Assembly (NCBI GenBank): GCA_022605955.1
Contig: JAKCOZ010000007.1
Coordinates: forward strand, 29,109,491 to 29,173,490
DNA from: Rallus limicola
Lineage: Eukaryota > Chordata > Aves > Gruiformes > Rallidae
Direction: 5' to 3'
DNA: 64,000 bases
Position numbers and translations under genes: made by a program. Shown piece after piece: positions 48,601 through 59,134 of the stretch; the first letter of the stretch is position 1, and every line of letters begins with the position of its first letter. The notes beneath the pieces are model-generated. The model was not told where the DNA came from, searched no databases, and worked only from the letters and a program-made list of their open reading frames with translations.

Positions 48601-50590
48601 AGCTAGAAAACAGAGTTTTTTCTAGACTGAGTTACTCTGGCACCATGCAGGCCTCAGCAGTTGGGTTTTCTTTCAAGGTCACTGTGCAGAGGGATCCTGA
48701 CCAAGCTGTAACAGTATTCACAGGCACAGAAGTTAGCAATATGTCAGCCATTAATACTGCTTAAACCTCAGATTTACAGAAGGATTTTCTTCTCTGTGCT
48801 TCAGTGCCAAAATTCACTGGGTTCTTCTTGTGTAACTGATTACAACGGGAGTTGCTGACTGCTCTATCAGACAGATAAGGGCACTTAAAACTTCTTTTGC
48901 ACTATTTTTAAGGTCAAAAATACCTTAAAATGTACACTGCCCACATACAGAGAGGATGATTTTTTTTTTTTATTTTTTAAAGGACTGCAGACTGCTGATC
49001 ACCTCCCAAGGGATAGTTAAAAAACATTGTGAACTTTCAGGGGAGGCATTAACTGCTAGCAGAAGACATCCCAAACTCCAGTTATTGCCAGCTGCCAGAA
49101 ACCTTTCACTTCACCTTAAAAAAAACCCCACAACAAAAACTTAACCACAGCCACAGTGTCATTTTGCAGAAAGGCAGAAACTGCCACCATGCGTGCACGT
49201 GTTCAGGCCCTGTTTGGCATCATGTCTATGCGGCTGTAGCACAGAGATCATCTGCAGCAGCAATTACAGTTGGAGGAAGAGGAAGGGGTCAGCGGACCAG
49301 TCAATAATCGGTGCACCTTTTCCCCACACAAACCTTCTGCAGCTTGTTGCTTAATTAAGAATAGGAGTTTTCTGCGGTACGCTTCTGCCATCTAGAGGCT
49401 TTCCTGCCCCAAGGAAAGGCTCCTGCACCAGGAGAGATTTTTTTTCCCACTTCTATATCACAAACATTCCTCATCAGGTATCAAACCTCTGGTTACAGGA
49501 TGACAAGGCTAAGATTGATGTCACATGTAACTAAACTGAAATTAAGGACAGGTTGGAAATAGGAAAGAGGTTTCTTGTGGATCATGCCTTTGGTGGACTG
49601 CTGATTCTATCACACAATTATATTTCAAAATAATCTCACTGAAATAAAACATTTCAGAGCCAGAAGGATAACACAGGAGACCTAGATCAGTACCTAAGAT
49701 AGACCATTCTCAAGATCCCACTGCAAAACTCTGAGGTTTTTTTAACATTCTCTGAGACTGGAACAGAACAGCCCTTATGATTATTGCCCACAAAATAATT
49801 TGGCTTACAATGAAGGTTGATCCTGTGATTAATACAAACCTTTTACTAACTCCATTGCTGGAACACTGCAGTTAAACATCCCTTGGTACATAAAAGTATG
49901 TGGATATGAATAGCAAACCCCTCCACTCACACTGTCACTGTGGTTAACTCTAACCCCCAACACATACATACTTAGAACATCTTTCGACATCCCCAGCTCT
50001 TGAGGCAAGTCTCAGATTTTTGTAAGAAGGAAGACAGTTCCACTAGCTCAGCCACATACTGTCATGTAAGCTTTAAGCACCCCTGCTACACTCAGCTTTC
50101 ACATTTAAAAGACAAAGTCTTCTCTTCCTCTCTCGGTGAGGAACTACCCACTGCTCCATCAGGAGACAGAGTATGCAGGAGAAAACAGAATAGGAGGGGT
50201 GAGCGTGGCAGGGTGAAAGCCCTGAGGTAGGATGCAAATCAGGATGTAGGATGTGAAGGCTGCCCCAAGGATGCCTTTAACACCAGACACTCTGCTGTTT
50301 TAATGGCAAATAAGAAAGCTGAGCTCCAAGCACAGCCAAGGGGTGTCCTGTACAGTGTTGGTGTGCCAAGTATATCTGGTGGGATGTTGTCAACCGTATC
50401 CACAGAGTTCATGTTCAAGCTATGTGTGAGATAGCCACATGGTCTGAAGGCAAGTGGACCACAAGCCAACATACTCAATAGTCACTGTTGTGCATCCATC
50501 AAATCCATCCACCCATCAAATGCAAGGCAGTATAATCACTCAAATGTCAGCTGCCTCAGCCTAAAATGCAGCCCCAAACTTTAAGCTTGT
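45695..50590. other. unique sequence, no gene recognised
   Basis: About 4.9 kb. Noted items: an 18-bp direct repeat 'gagcaccatgtcttgctc' at about 46346 and 46381; a T-rich run at 48960-48980; and a strong CTCF-like motif at 49385-49398, listed separately. Open frames up to 114 codons show no domain. Confidence 0.5.
49385..49398 (-). promoter_or_regulatory. CTCF-like binding motif
   Basis: The minus strand reads CCTCTAGATGGCAG, which fits 13 of 14 positions of the CTCF core consensus CCASYAGRKGGCRS. CTCF is a zinc-finger architectural protein whose site orientation matters for chromatin loops. A motif match alone does not show occupancy. Confidence 0.45.
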
Positions 50591-51755
50591 TGTAGTTTTG
50601 TGTGGCTGGGTTCTGGTGGAGGAGGGGGCTGCAGGGGTGGCTTCTGCAAGAAGCAGCCAGAAGCTCTCTGCAGGCCCGACAGAGCAAACACCAGCCGGCT
50701 CAAGGCTGGAGTCGCTGATGACCAAGGCTGAACTCATCAGCAATGGTCACAGCAACTCTGGGAATCACATTTAGGAGGAAAAACCCACAAGCAGCTTCTT
50801 TTTGCCATCAGAGAAGGGAATGAAAAGATGTAAGATACTGAGCAGACACCAAGGGCAGGGAAGGGTGGGGAGGAGGAGATGCTCCAGGTACCAGAGAGAA
50901 AGATGCCCCTGCAGCCCATGGAGAAATCCATGGTGGAGCGGGTGTCCCCCCACAGCCCATGGAAAAGGCCAAGACCCCACCTGCAGCCTGTGGAGAGGCT
51001 CCAAGCTGGAGCAGGTGGAGACATGCAGAAGATGCTGTGACACGCATTGGAGCAAACCCCTGCCAGCACTTGCAGCCCATAGAGACAGATGTAGACACAG
51101 GGATGAGTGAGAGAGATCCATGCCAGTGTAGGTTTGCTGGAGGGAGGCTTGTGACCCCGTGGAGGACTGGGATTGAGAGACATTGTGATTTGTGACTGCC
51201 CACCATAGCAGTGACCCACGCTGGGGCAGCTGGTGAAGATCTGAAGCCCTGTGGAAAGGACTCACGTTGGAGAAGTTCGTGGAGGACTGTCTGCCGTGGG
51301 TGGGACCCCATGGTGCAGCAGGGGAAGGGTGTGAGGAATGCCCTCCGTGGCTTAAAAAGAAAAGAACTCATGAGGAACTGACTAAAACTCCCATTCCCCC
51401 ATTCCCTGCCCCTCCCTGTGCCACAATGGCAGGGAAGAAGGCAGCGAAATCATGGCTAAAGTGAGTCTGCTAAGAAGGGAGGGGTGGGGGAGGTGCTTTA
51501 AGATCTGGTCACACTTCTCATTACCAGACTCTGGTGTCACTGGGTGTGCAGTGTCATAAATTACAGAGTTTTCTTTCCTTTATTCTGTGTTGAGTCTGTT
51601 TTGCCCATGGCACTAATTGCAGAATGATCTCTCCCTGTCCTTATCTCAACTCCTAAGACTAGCAATATATATTTTCTCCCTTGTCCAGCTGAAAAGCGGA
51701 GAGATAGAGCGACTTTGGTGGGCATCTGTCCTCCAGCCAGGGCCAAACCTCTACA
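50591..51755 (+). mobile_element. solo LTR of an avian endogenous retrovirus (family A), plus orientation
   Basis: About 1.17 kb from TGTAGTTTTGTGTGGCTGG at 50591 to ...GGCCAAACCTCTACA at 51755. It is the same family as 16889-17945 but inverted. Shared landmarks in order are 'ggcttctgcaagaagcagcc', the GC-rich tandem array (about 50880-51310), 'agaagggaggggtgggggag', and the 3' end 'gagagatagagcgactttgg', 'tgggcatctgtcctccagcc'. The polyadenylation hexamer of the family (AATAAA in the other copy) is CATAAA here at 51555-51560. I see no clear target duplication (CTTGT before, ACTCA after). The 187-codon open frame on the minus strand (50808-51371) is antisense to the LTR and comes from its GC-rich array. 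Confidence 0.87.
50880..51310 (+). repeat. GC-rich imperfect tandem array inside the LTR
   Basis: Units with 'ccc(c)tgcagcccatggagaa', 'gcagcctgtggagaggctcc' and 'cttgcagcccatagagacag' recur with variation every 50-80 bp. They are equivalent to the array at 17250-17720 in the inverted copy. Confidence 0.7.
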
Positions 51756-53939
51756 ACTCAAGACCTGCTTGAACCTCAAAGCTGTTGTGGAGCCAGCTCC
51801 AAATTTCCTCAGACCCCACAGTCAGCATCTGTTGAGCAAATACCTAATGCACAACAGGATCAGCCTGCAAACAAAATATGGTTGCAGATTTGTTTTCTTG
51901 ATAGAATGGGAGGAGAAGATCGAATTGTTAATGTACTAATTAACTGTACAGGATTTATATACCTTAATACTGAACATTGGCTTTGACTCTGAAGGCTAGG
52001 TATGTCCATATAATCACCTACCATGCAGGACCTGTCATCTAGGTGAAGGTTTTGCTGGCATTCAGAAGGACTCTGAGCCATTTAGGTATTTCTATCGCCC
52101 AAGGAACCAGATGTAATCATCAGGCATAATCAGTGCCCCATTGTGGGAAGAGCTCAGTGAAAAATGTGAGACAGAGAAGGGGAGAAAAGGGGTGGCAGAG
52201 TCCAAATTACCAGTGTGCTCCCATGTCTCTGCAAGAGCTGCTATCTGCATGTCAGCCCCAAGCCACCTCATGCCAGGGAGGAAACACAAGTGCCAGAGAC
52301 CTTAACAGATTTGATAGTGGAGGCTAGGAAAGCTTTACCAGCTGAAAGCACATCTGTTCCAGCAGCCACGAGGTACAGAGTCCCTGAGTTTTCCCTCTTT
52401 GATGACACTGGGGACTCCTCAGTAAGTGGTTAAACTCATCTAATTCATCAGCCTTCAAAGAATTTGCTGTGGTACAGGGCTACCTCCCAGTGCGCTAGTT
52501 CTGACCCCACCAAGTGCTTTATAGTTTTAGGAGAAAATCGACTTGCACCTCTGCCAGATAAGCACTTCAGCTGTTCTGCCAAGCAGGAATCCCACTGCTG
52601 GTGTCCTGGGAATAAAGGCCATAAACAAGCAGCAGAAACATCCTGCAGAGAAACCTTTTTGTTCAGTGCTCACAGAGTAGCTAACGCAGTGGGAGAGCAG
52701 CAACACAAATCATCATCATTATCATCCTGAAAGACAGAGAGAAAAATACCTACAGGAACGAAATTGAAAAGGGAAGCACAATTTCTAGGTCAACATTTAA
52801 ACTAGAGGCCATGCTAGAGTGCGTTGTGATTTAACTGAGGGAAGTTTCTATCCTCTGTCTGTTATAAAATACGCAGCAAGATGTGACTAAACAGATATTG
52901 CCCAAATACAAAATTTCTCCAGGGAAGCGGGAGAAAGGCACTGGACTAGAAACAGCACCTGATGGCAAGGGATTGGATTTAAAGACCTATGATCTGGTTT
53001 TTAAGTATTAAATTACACTACTGTCACTAGTATTGATTTGAATTGACCACTTTTAAGAAAGTGGCTCCAATCAGCAGTGGTGACAATGACATAATTATGG
53101 AGGTATTTAAAATGCTGAATGTTAAAAAATACTGAAATGTAAATCTATTGACTCCATTTGGTGACACATAGATAAATCTGCACATAACATCTGTGCAAAC
53201 AGCACCAACAAAGCCTTTTGAGAAGGTTCCTCCTTGTCTGACTTTAGACTAGCTTCCATTCTGTTCCCAGTCCTGCTGAAACATCACATTCCTACTCAGT
53301 CCCTTGGGATAAGTTGCTCTTCCCAGTGTCTCCCACCATACTGACACTACCACACATGGCCACTTCTCATTCACAATCAGAAAGCTACCTTAGGTTAGGT
53401 AGTGTGATGTGCCCACCAGTTCAACCAAAACCCCTTCTGCTTGTTAGGCCTTGGAAACTAGCAATGTCCATTCTCATGAATTTGAATAAAGCTGAGGTAA
53501 ACTAGATCCCTGCTTCTGCATCTCTTTTTATTTATTTCATGACAGCTCCTTCCTGGAACAATGTTAGAGGTACAGAGAGGATTTGAGAATTCAAGGGTGG
53601 TTGGCCTTTGGGTAAACCACTGTCAGCGCAGGAGTTAGAACAAAGCTCATGTCAAATAGACTGGTATAAAGAAAGGTGAGCTGTGTTTGGTACTGCTGCT
53701 TCTTTTTTGCATTCCTCATTTCAGACCCAGTTCTTTCTCCTGTATGTAAAACTGGAAGACCAGGGAGCCATCAGGTGAGAAAGGTCAAGAGCATCACACT
53801 CCGGTGCCATTGGTATATCCAAATTTAATGACCAAAGGAGATATGATGATTTAAATGAACCCTGTGCTTAGGAACAAACTACACCAGAAAATATATTACA
53901 GGCCCTGCTCTTAGATTTGATGAACTGTATGTCTATTGA
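51756..53939. other. unique sequence, nothing recognised
   Basis: About 2.2 kb without recognised repeat or gene. Open frames such as 52464-52730 (88 codons) have no domain. Confidence 0.5.
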
Positions 53940-54440
53940 TTTAAAAATATATTTTTCTTTCTCATTATCACTTAAACGCATGGGATAGTGACTGATTCAT
54001 GAAGCAGTAGGTATTGTTTCTTTTAAGTCTGATGATAATTACTTTTATTTAATGAATAAGGTCCAGGTTCAATAAAAGACCCATCTGGCTTCATATAATA
54101 AATTGATTTTATGGGGCTGCTGTGAAGCGGAAGCCAGAGAGAGTTTTTATTGAATCTAGGCCCAAACGCGATATATCACAACTCTCATTTTCAGCTTATT
54201 TCATCTATTAATAAAACTCCATTTAATATCCTTGGATATTTTTCAAAAGGTTTGTCCTTTATCCTCTTTGTCATAATTAGCACAGAGGGTAATTAGTTTT
54301 TACATAGGCGTTCTCCTTCATCTAGATACAAGTAATCTAAATTATTTTCATTTGCTTATGGAAATGAGAACACCACGTTTTTATTTCTCCTTCAATTGCT
54401 CCCTGGCGATTACCTTAATTGGAATTACTATTTCTATACT
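53940..54440. promoter_or_regulatory. candidate conserved non-coding block
   Basis: No repeat and no coding frame, but the block has the texture of vertebrate conserved non-coding elements. It is AT-rich with many homeodomain-type words (ataattac, taattagt, ccttaattgg) and CDX/HOX-like caataaaa (twice, in 'ttcaataaaagacc' and as 'tttttattga'), around a compositionally balanced core at about 54060-54185 ('tttatggggctgctgtgaag', 'aatctaggcccaaacgcgat'). This is inference from composition only. Confidence 0.3.
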
Positions 54441-55630
54441 GCTGCTGTGGAGTTTAACTCTTCAGGAACTGTTGCAGTGGACAAGAAGCCCAGAGCCTTT
54501 GGTAGATGGTGAATGAACTGGCTCTGCCTGGACCAAAAAGCCTCCAGCTGCCATGTCAAATGCCAGTGACAAGATTTTGATGGCTGTGGGGTCCCTGTGA
54601 CTCTGCCTGGACCCTTGTGAGCATCTGGGGATGTCATTGGGGAGGGAGTGCAGTTCTGCGCCCCTGCACGCTGCCTCAGGCAAGCAGCTGTGGGTAACTT
54701 CCATGCTGTGATGCCCAGACGGGTGTCCTGCCACCGCCTTGTCCTCCCAGCTCCAAAACAAGAAACCACGAGCTGTAAGAGACAGTGATGGCTCTGCCTG
54801 CCTCAAACCCATTACCATAGTAACAGAAATCTTTTGGATGAACTCGCAGCACTGCATCTGTAAACACCAGCAGGAGCAGAAGATGAGGTGAAGCAGCGCT
54901 GCCTCACCTAGCGAGTGCTCACCTCCACCACTGGGCTTACTTCTGCATGCAGAGGACTTCCAAGGGAGGTGTCTGTGTTGCTCCTAAAATGCTTTCTCTT
55001 TTTTTTTTTTTTTGTTTGCTTGGGAGGGCTCTTGGAAAAATGAAAAAATACATCCATAACATACCTGTAACTAGTAGATTTTTGTATAGTTTTACATGCA
55101 ATATAGTGTTACATTCAAATCTCTGTTTGCATCTAATAAATACATGTTTTCTAAAATGTGTTTTATTTGGGACAACATTTGCATGGAAATATAAAGTAAT
55201 ATAAATTAACATTAAATTATTACATGATAAAACATTAAAATAATAGTGTATTCTTATAAAGTAATTTAAATAACTTTACATTTATTTTTAGTAAAATGAA
55301 AACTTGAATTTTTATTCCAGTTTCTTAATCAAATGGAATAAAAGGCATTCAGACTCCAAATTTATTCCTCTCTCCTTTGTTTGCTATAAAAAAAAATTGT
55401 TTCATCAAAAACTATATAAAGAATTTTCAGATTTCGTAAGTGGTTTTCTTTCATTGCAACTCGTTTCTAATATTTGAGGGATGCTAACTCCTCAGACTGC
55501 TTTCAGCAGTTTTGCTGCTGCCTTGACTCAATCTTCATGGCAATTTGTGCCCTCAGACTCTCCAATGCAGTGGGAAGTTGTGTGGAATACAGGGAAGATT
55601 AAATGGAAAATATTAAGTTATTTAGAGATT
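54441..55630. other. unique sequence, GC-rich then AT-rich
   Basis: 54441-54960 is GC-richer with overlapping open frames (111 and 131 codons on the minus strand) that lack domains. A T15 run is at 54999-55013. 55030-55460 is AT-rich and includes an octamer ATTTGCAT within 'caacatttgcatggaaat' near 55177. No element recognised. Confidence 0.5.
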
Positions 55631-55762
55631 GTTTTTCACTTTTTAAAAGAATGTGGGGGTTTTTTTTAAACAATATTAATTACATGTATCCCCCAAGTTT
55701 TTCACTTTTTAAAAGAATGTGGGGTTTTTTTTTAAACAATATTAATTACATGTATCCCCCAA
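55631..55762. repeat. 66-bp tandem duplication, two copies
   Basis: Copies 55631-55696 and 55697-55762 both read 'gtttttcactttttaaaaga'...'aattacatgtatcccccaa'. By hand comparison they differ at one position (G5T8 against G4T9), so 65 of 66 bases agree. The period is a multiple of three, so the plus frame 55603-55824 repeats a 22-residue block, but this frame is not otherwise gene-like. Near identity implies a recent event. Confidence 0.95.
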
Positions 55763-57374
55763 CATGTAATCTGTCATTTCAGAATAAGTATTATTTAATC
55801 CTAAATGTTTCCAGGGGTTCTTGATGTTACTCTTACTGTGGAGCACATTGCCTAAGACTTAGCATAATCACAATTTGTTGCTTTGTAAAATTTTTTAACT
55901 TAAATGTGACCTGAGAGCTTATTCAGAGTATTTTGATTAATTACAAAGCATCAAGGAACTTTCTGCTCCAGATGAGTAACACAGACAATAAAATGTTACT
56001 TAGTCTGACCGCATTTAATATCTACTTGACGTTTGAGTCATAGACTCAGTGGTATCTTTTCTTTAATATTAAGGTCCTTGGAAACATGCAGCTTGACTGT
56101 TCTCACATCAGGAAAAACACTTTCAAAGTTAATGTAGTAAAACTGGGAGCACAAGGGGAAAAAAAAGGACCCATAAAAATGAAGCGCAAAATTAAAAACC
56201 TGGGCAAGCACATTTATTGAGAAACCAGCATGTGCACCCAAGGACGTATCTAAGAAGGGGAAAGGTTTCCCAGATGATGGCTGATATTAATGCTGCAGTA
56301 TGGGACAAAACTGCAACTGCACTTACATGTCCAACAAACAGAAACCAAGTTACTAATTATGAAATCCCATAAACTTTGTCGCTGAGAAAGCAGAAAAAGC
56401 TCAGATTTCAAATGCTCAGATTTCAGATATAACACTGAGAGTGGAAAAACACTTGGAAGCAGGTGCAAATGCAATAAGGAAAAGCACAGAGATACAAAAA
56501 TGTGGAATAGGGGATAGCAGCTCAAAGTCACCCCTCAGAGCCAAACTTCACAGACTAGTCTCCTTATCATTTGAAATGAACAAAATCAAACAATCCTCCA
56601 AAACCTACCCTGGGTATCAAATATTTAAGATGTGTAATCACCAGAATATCCTCCTCTGGATTCCTGCACATTGCTTCAGGGATCAATTAAAAGCACAACA
56701 TCTTCTTTCCAGTCCTGCAGGTTTCACCCTCTTAGCTGCTGGGACTCAGAGGTTGCCAGGTGCCAAAAGCACAAAGCCAAATACTGAATGAGATACAAAG
56801 AGCAAGAAGGCAGCAAGAGGGAGAGGAAGGTGAAAGAAACCTGTTTGCTGCTATTATTCATACAAGTGAAGTGCTTTGATGTTCATCTTCACAGTGAGAA
56901 TAACTAGTGACATTGCTGATGATGACAGTGCAGCAAGAACCGAGGAAGGAAGGTACACACAGGTGAGGGTGCTTCATTCCCCGAATCCTTGGGTAGGAAG
57001 GGGTACTCCTAGAGTGACAATGCGTAAGGAAGAGTTCAACCTTGCCCTGTGATGAGACCTAGTTGGTTTTTTCATCCCATCTCTGGTTTTGCTACAAGCA
57101 TTAAAATGGAGAAGCAGAGATTTGAGACTACCGGGGAAGAGAAGTCAGCTGATAATTAAGGAGTGTCCTTTGTACTGTGGTCCGTGGACAAGGCAACTTC
57201 ACATGAGACAAAGCTTTGGTAATGAAATACCAGAGAAAACACTTTATGGATGACTAATGATCAACAACTAGAAGAGGGTTTACAATGGAAAGGAGGGATT
57301 CATTTTGGAAAAACACTGTGGGCTTGGCATTTTAGGAGGAGCCTGGCTCCATCCTCCTGTTACTCACACTTTAC
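55763..57374. other. unique sequence, nothing recognised
   Basis: About 1.6 kb. The open frame at 56441-56791 (116 codons) and its minus-strand neighbour 56250-56531 have no recognisable domain. Confidence 0.5.
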
Positions 57375-57552
57375 ATATTTACAGACACTGATGAGGTAAT
57401 CCCTCAGTCTCCTGCAGGTTAAAGAGACCCAGCTCTCTCAGCCTGTCCTCATCAGGAAGGTGTTCCACTCCCTTAATCAGCTTAGTGGCCTTGCACTGGA
57501 CTCTTTCAAGTAGTTTCATGTCATTCTTGAACTGGGGATACTAAACTAGGAG
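57375..57552 (-). mobile_element. CR1 LINE fragment
   Basis: Reads in reverse as CR1 ORF2: 'gacccagctctctcagcctg', 'tcctcatcaggaaggtgttc', 'cttgcactggactctttcaa', 'ttcttgaactggggatacta'. The 3' end with octamers is missing, so both ends are truncated. It sits about 50 bp from the ERV fragment at 57600. Confidence 0.85.
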
Positions 57553-57599
57553 GAACTGTAGTTTTCCTCAAGGGTAAAGAAGCTTTAAGGAGAAATCTA

Positions 57600-57899
57600 T
57601 ATAGACTAAAGAGCTAGGTAATCACCACCCATATAAAGTTTAAAAAGAGCAAGTGCCAGATTTTCTTCCTGGGATGGGGTAATCCTGGTTGTACATATGA
57701 TCTGGGGGACAATAGGCTGGAGAGCAGCCCCATGAAAAGATATCTGTGGGGTTGGGTTGATGGCAAATTGAATATGAGCCATCAGTTGTACCCTGTCAGC
57801 TAACAGGGCCAACTGTGTCCTGTAGCACATCAAGCAAAAGGTAGCTAGCTGTTTGAGTGACATAATTGTCTCTCTCTGCACTGTACTGATGCAGCCCCA
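57600..57899 (-). mobile_element. probable internal start of a degraded endogenous retrovirus
   Basis: It lies directly downstream (element sense, minus strand) of the LTR at 57900-58609. The word TGGGGCTGC at the LTR junction (57891-57899, minus) resembles the start of a tRNA-Pro type primer-binding site, but the match is short. A 91-codon open frame at 57606-57881, beginning with a GTG and not an ATG, follows. Its position would suit a leader or gag start, but I recognise no retroviral domain in it. The element stops at about 57600 without further gag, pol or env. Confidence 0.4.
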
Positions 57900-58609
57900 C
57901 TAATACCTCGAAAAGCTGGAATCAAAACTCAACAGCCTTGGTGACTATTAAGCAGGTATACTTTATTGCATGCTGGGCGTGCAGGGGATCGTTCCTCCAT
58001 ATGTACACGCCATTTAAAGCAAAAATTTTCATATTTCTACAGATTAACTATACATATTCATTATAATTTCTAAGAAAAGACAGGCTTATGCAAATTATTT
58101 CCAGGAAGCCACTTACATTAACTCCTCCTAGATAGAGCATGCTCAGTGACACTCAGGGGGTCTTCCGGTGATCTTCAGGGATGAAGGCTGGACATCTTCC
58201 TCTCTCTCAGCACATGCCCTTTATGGTTTTCTCCAGTTTCTAAAACACGTCTGCACTCAAAAAGACATTCCTGCACAAACTAGTTAGTAACCCTTTTTCG
58301 CTGAAAGTAAGATATACTGTGTCTCTTAATTGGTCGTTGATCTCATCCCCTATGTTCACTTCTTTATCTTCAAGGTTGCTCTGCTGTTGTGGTTAAATTT
58401 TGTAGCTGCTCTCATGAAACAGCTCACACAGGTACAGCCATATTCTACTAAAATCCAAAACAAATCTATTCTTAAAACACACAAATACTGTCTATTCTCA
58501 AAACACACAAATTCTTTCTACCCTTAAAACATGCAAATTCTTCCTATATTAAAGTTATATTAATTGTCTCTTAATCTACATCTATATCAATCTACTCAGC
58601 ATTATTACA
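57900..58609 (-). mobile_element. LTR of a degraded endogenous retrovirus (family C)
   Basis: A minus-orientation LTR of about 0.7 kb, inferred from several marks. The start is TGTAATAATGC at 58609. An AATAAA polyadenylation signal lies at 57962-57967 about 60 bp before the 3' end. A U3-like AT-rich part carries a 26-bp tandem repeat (58466-58543), and possible internal sequence follows. It is different from families A and B. Flanking target duplications are not visible because the left side continues into internal sequence and the right side abuts a CR1 at 58610. Confidence 0.55.
58466..58543. repeat. 26-bp tandem repeat, three copies
   Basis: Units 58466-58491, 58492-58517 and 58518-58543 share ctattct(t/c)aaaacacacaaat followed by a variable tail; the third is most diverged and a partial fourth follows (ctatattaaag). 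It lies in the U3-like part of the LTR, where direct repeats often act as enhancer units. Confidence 0.85.
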
Positions 58610-59134
58610 TTGCATTGAATCACCACCTCAAGAACTGTGTGCAGTTTTGGGTCCCTCAATATAGGAAGGACATCATACTATTAGAGTGTGTCCAGAGGAG
58701 GGCAACTAAGATGATGAAAGGCCTTGAGGGCAAAACTTATAAGGAAGGGCTGAGGTCATTTGGTTTGTTCAGATTGGAGAAGAGAAGGCTGAGGGGTGCC
58801 CTCATGGCAGTCTACACCTTCCTTAAGGGCCACAGATGAGGAGGTGCTTGATATCCTCCCTCTGGTGACCAGCAATAGGACACAAGGAAATGGAATGAAG
58901 CTGCATCAGAAGTTCATATTGGACATTAGGAAAAGGTTCTTCACTGAGAGGATGGTCAGTCGCTGGAACAGGCTCCCCGGGTAGGTGTTCATGGCACCAA
59001 GCCCGCCAGAATTAAAGGAGCATCTGGACAATGCTCTTTGTCATGTGGCTTACTTTTAGGAAGCCAAGCAAGAAGGAGGGAGATGTACTTAATGATATTT
59101 ACAGGTCCCTTCCAACCTGAGATAGTCTATGATT
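58610..59134 (+). mobile_element. CR1 LINE 3' fragment, about 0.5 kb
   Basis: Plus orientation with a well-readable ORF2 tail in two overlapping frames: [20 protein letters not shown], then [33 protein letters not shown]. After a frameshift it continues [17 protein letters not shown] and [20 protein letters not shown]. The 3' end 'ggtcccttccaacctgagat', 'agtctatgattg' is at 59134. The 5' truncation point coincides with the edge of the family C LTR. Confidence 0.93.

Noticed and set aside
50808..51371. 187-codon minus-strand open frame, longest in the window, with companion frames of 160-164 codons
   Set aside because: It is antisense to a solo LTR and made of its GC-rich tandem array; all phases are open together, a composition effect.
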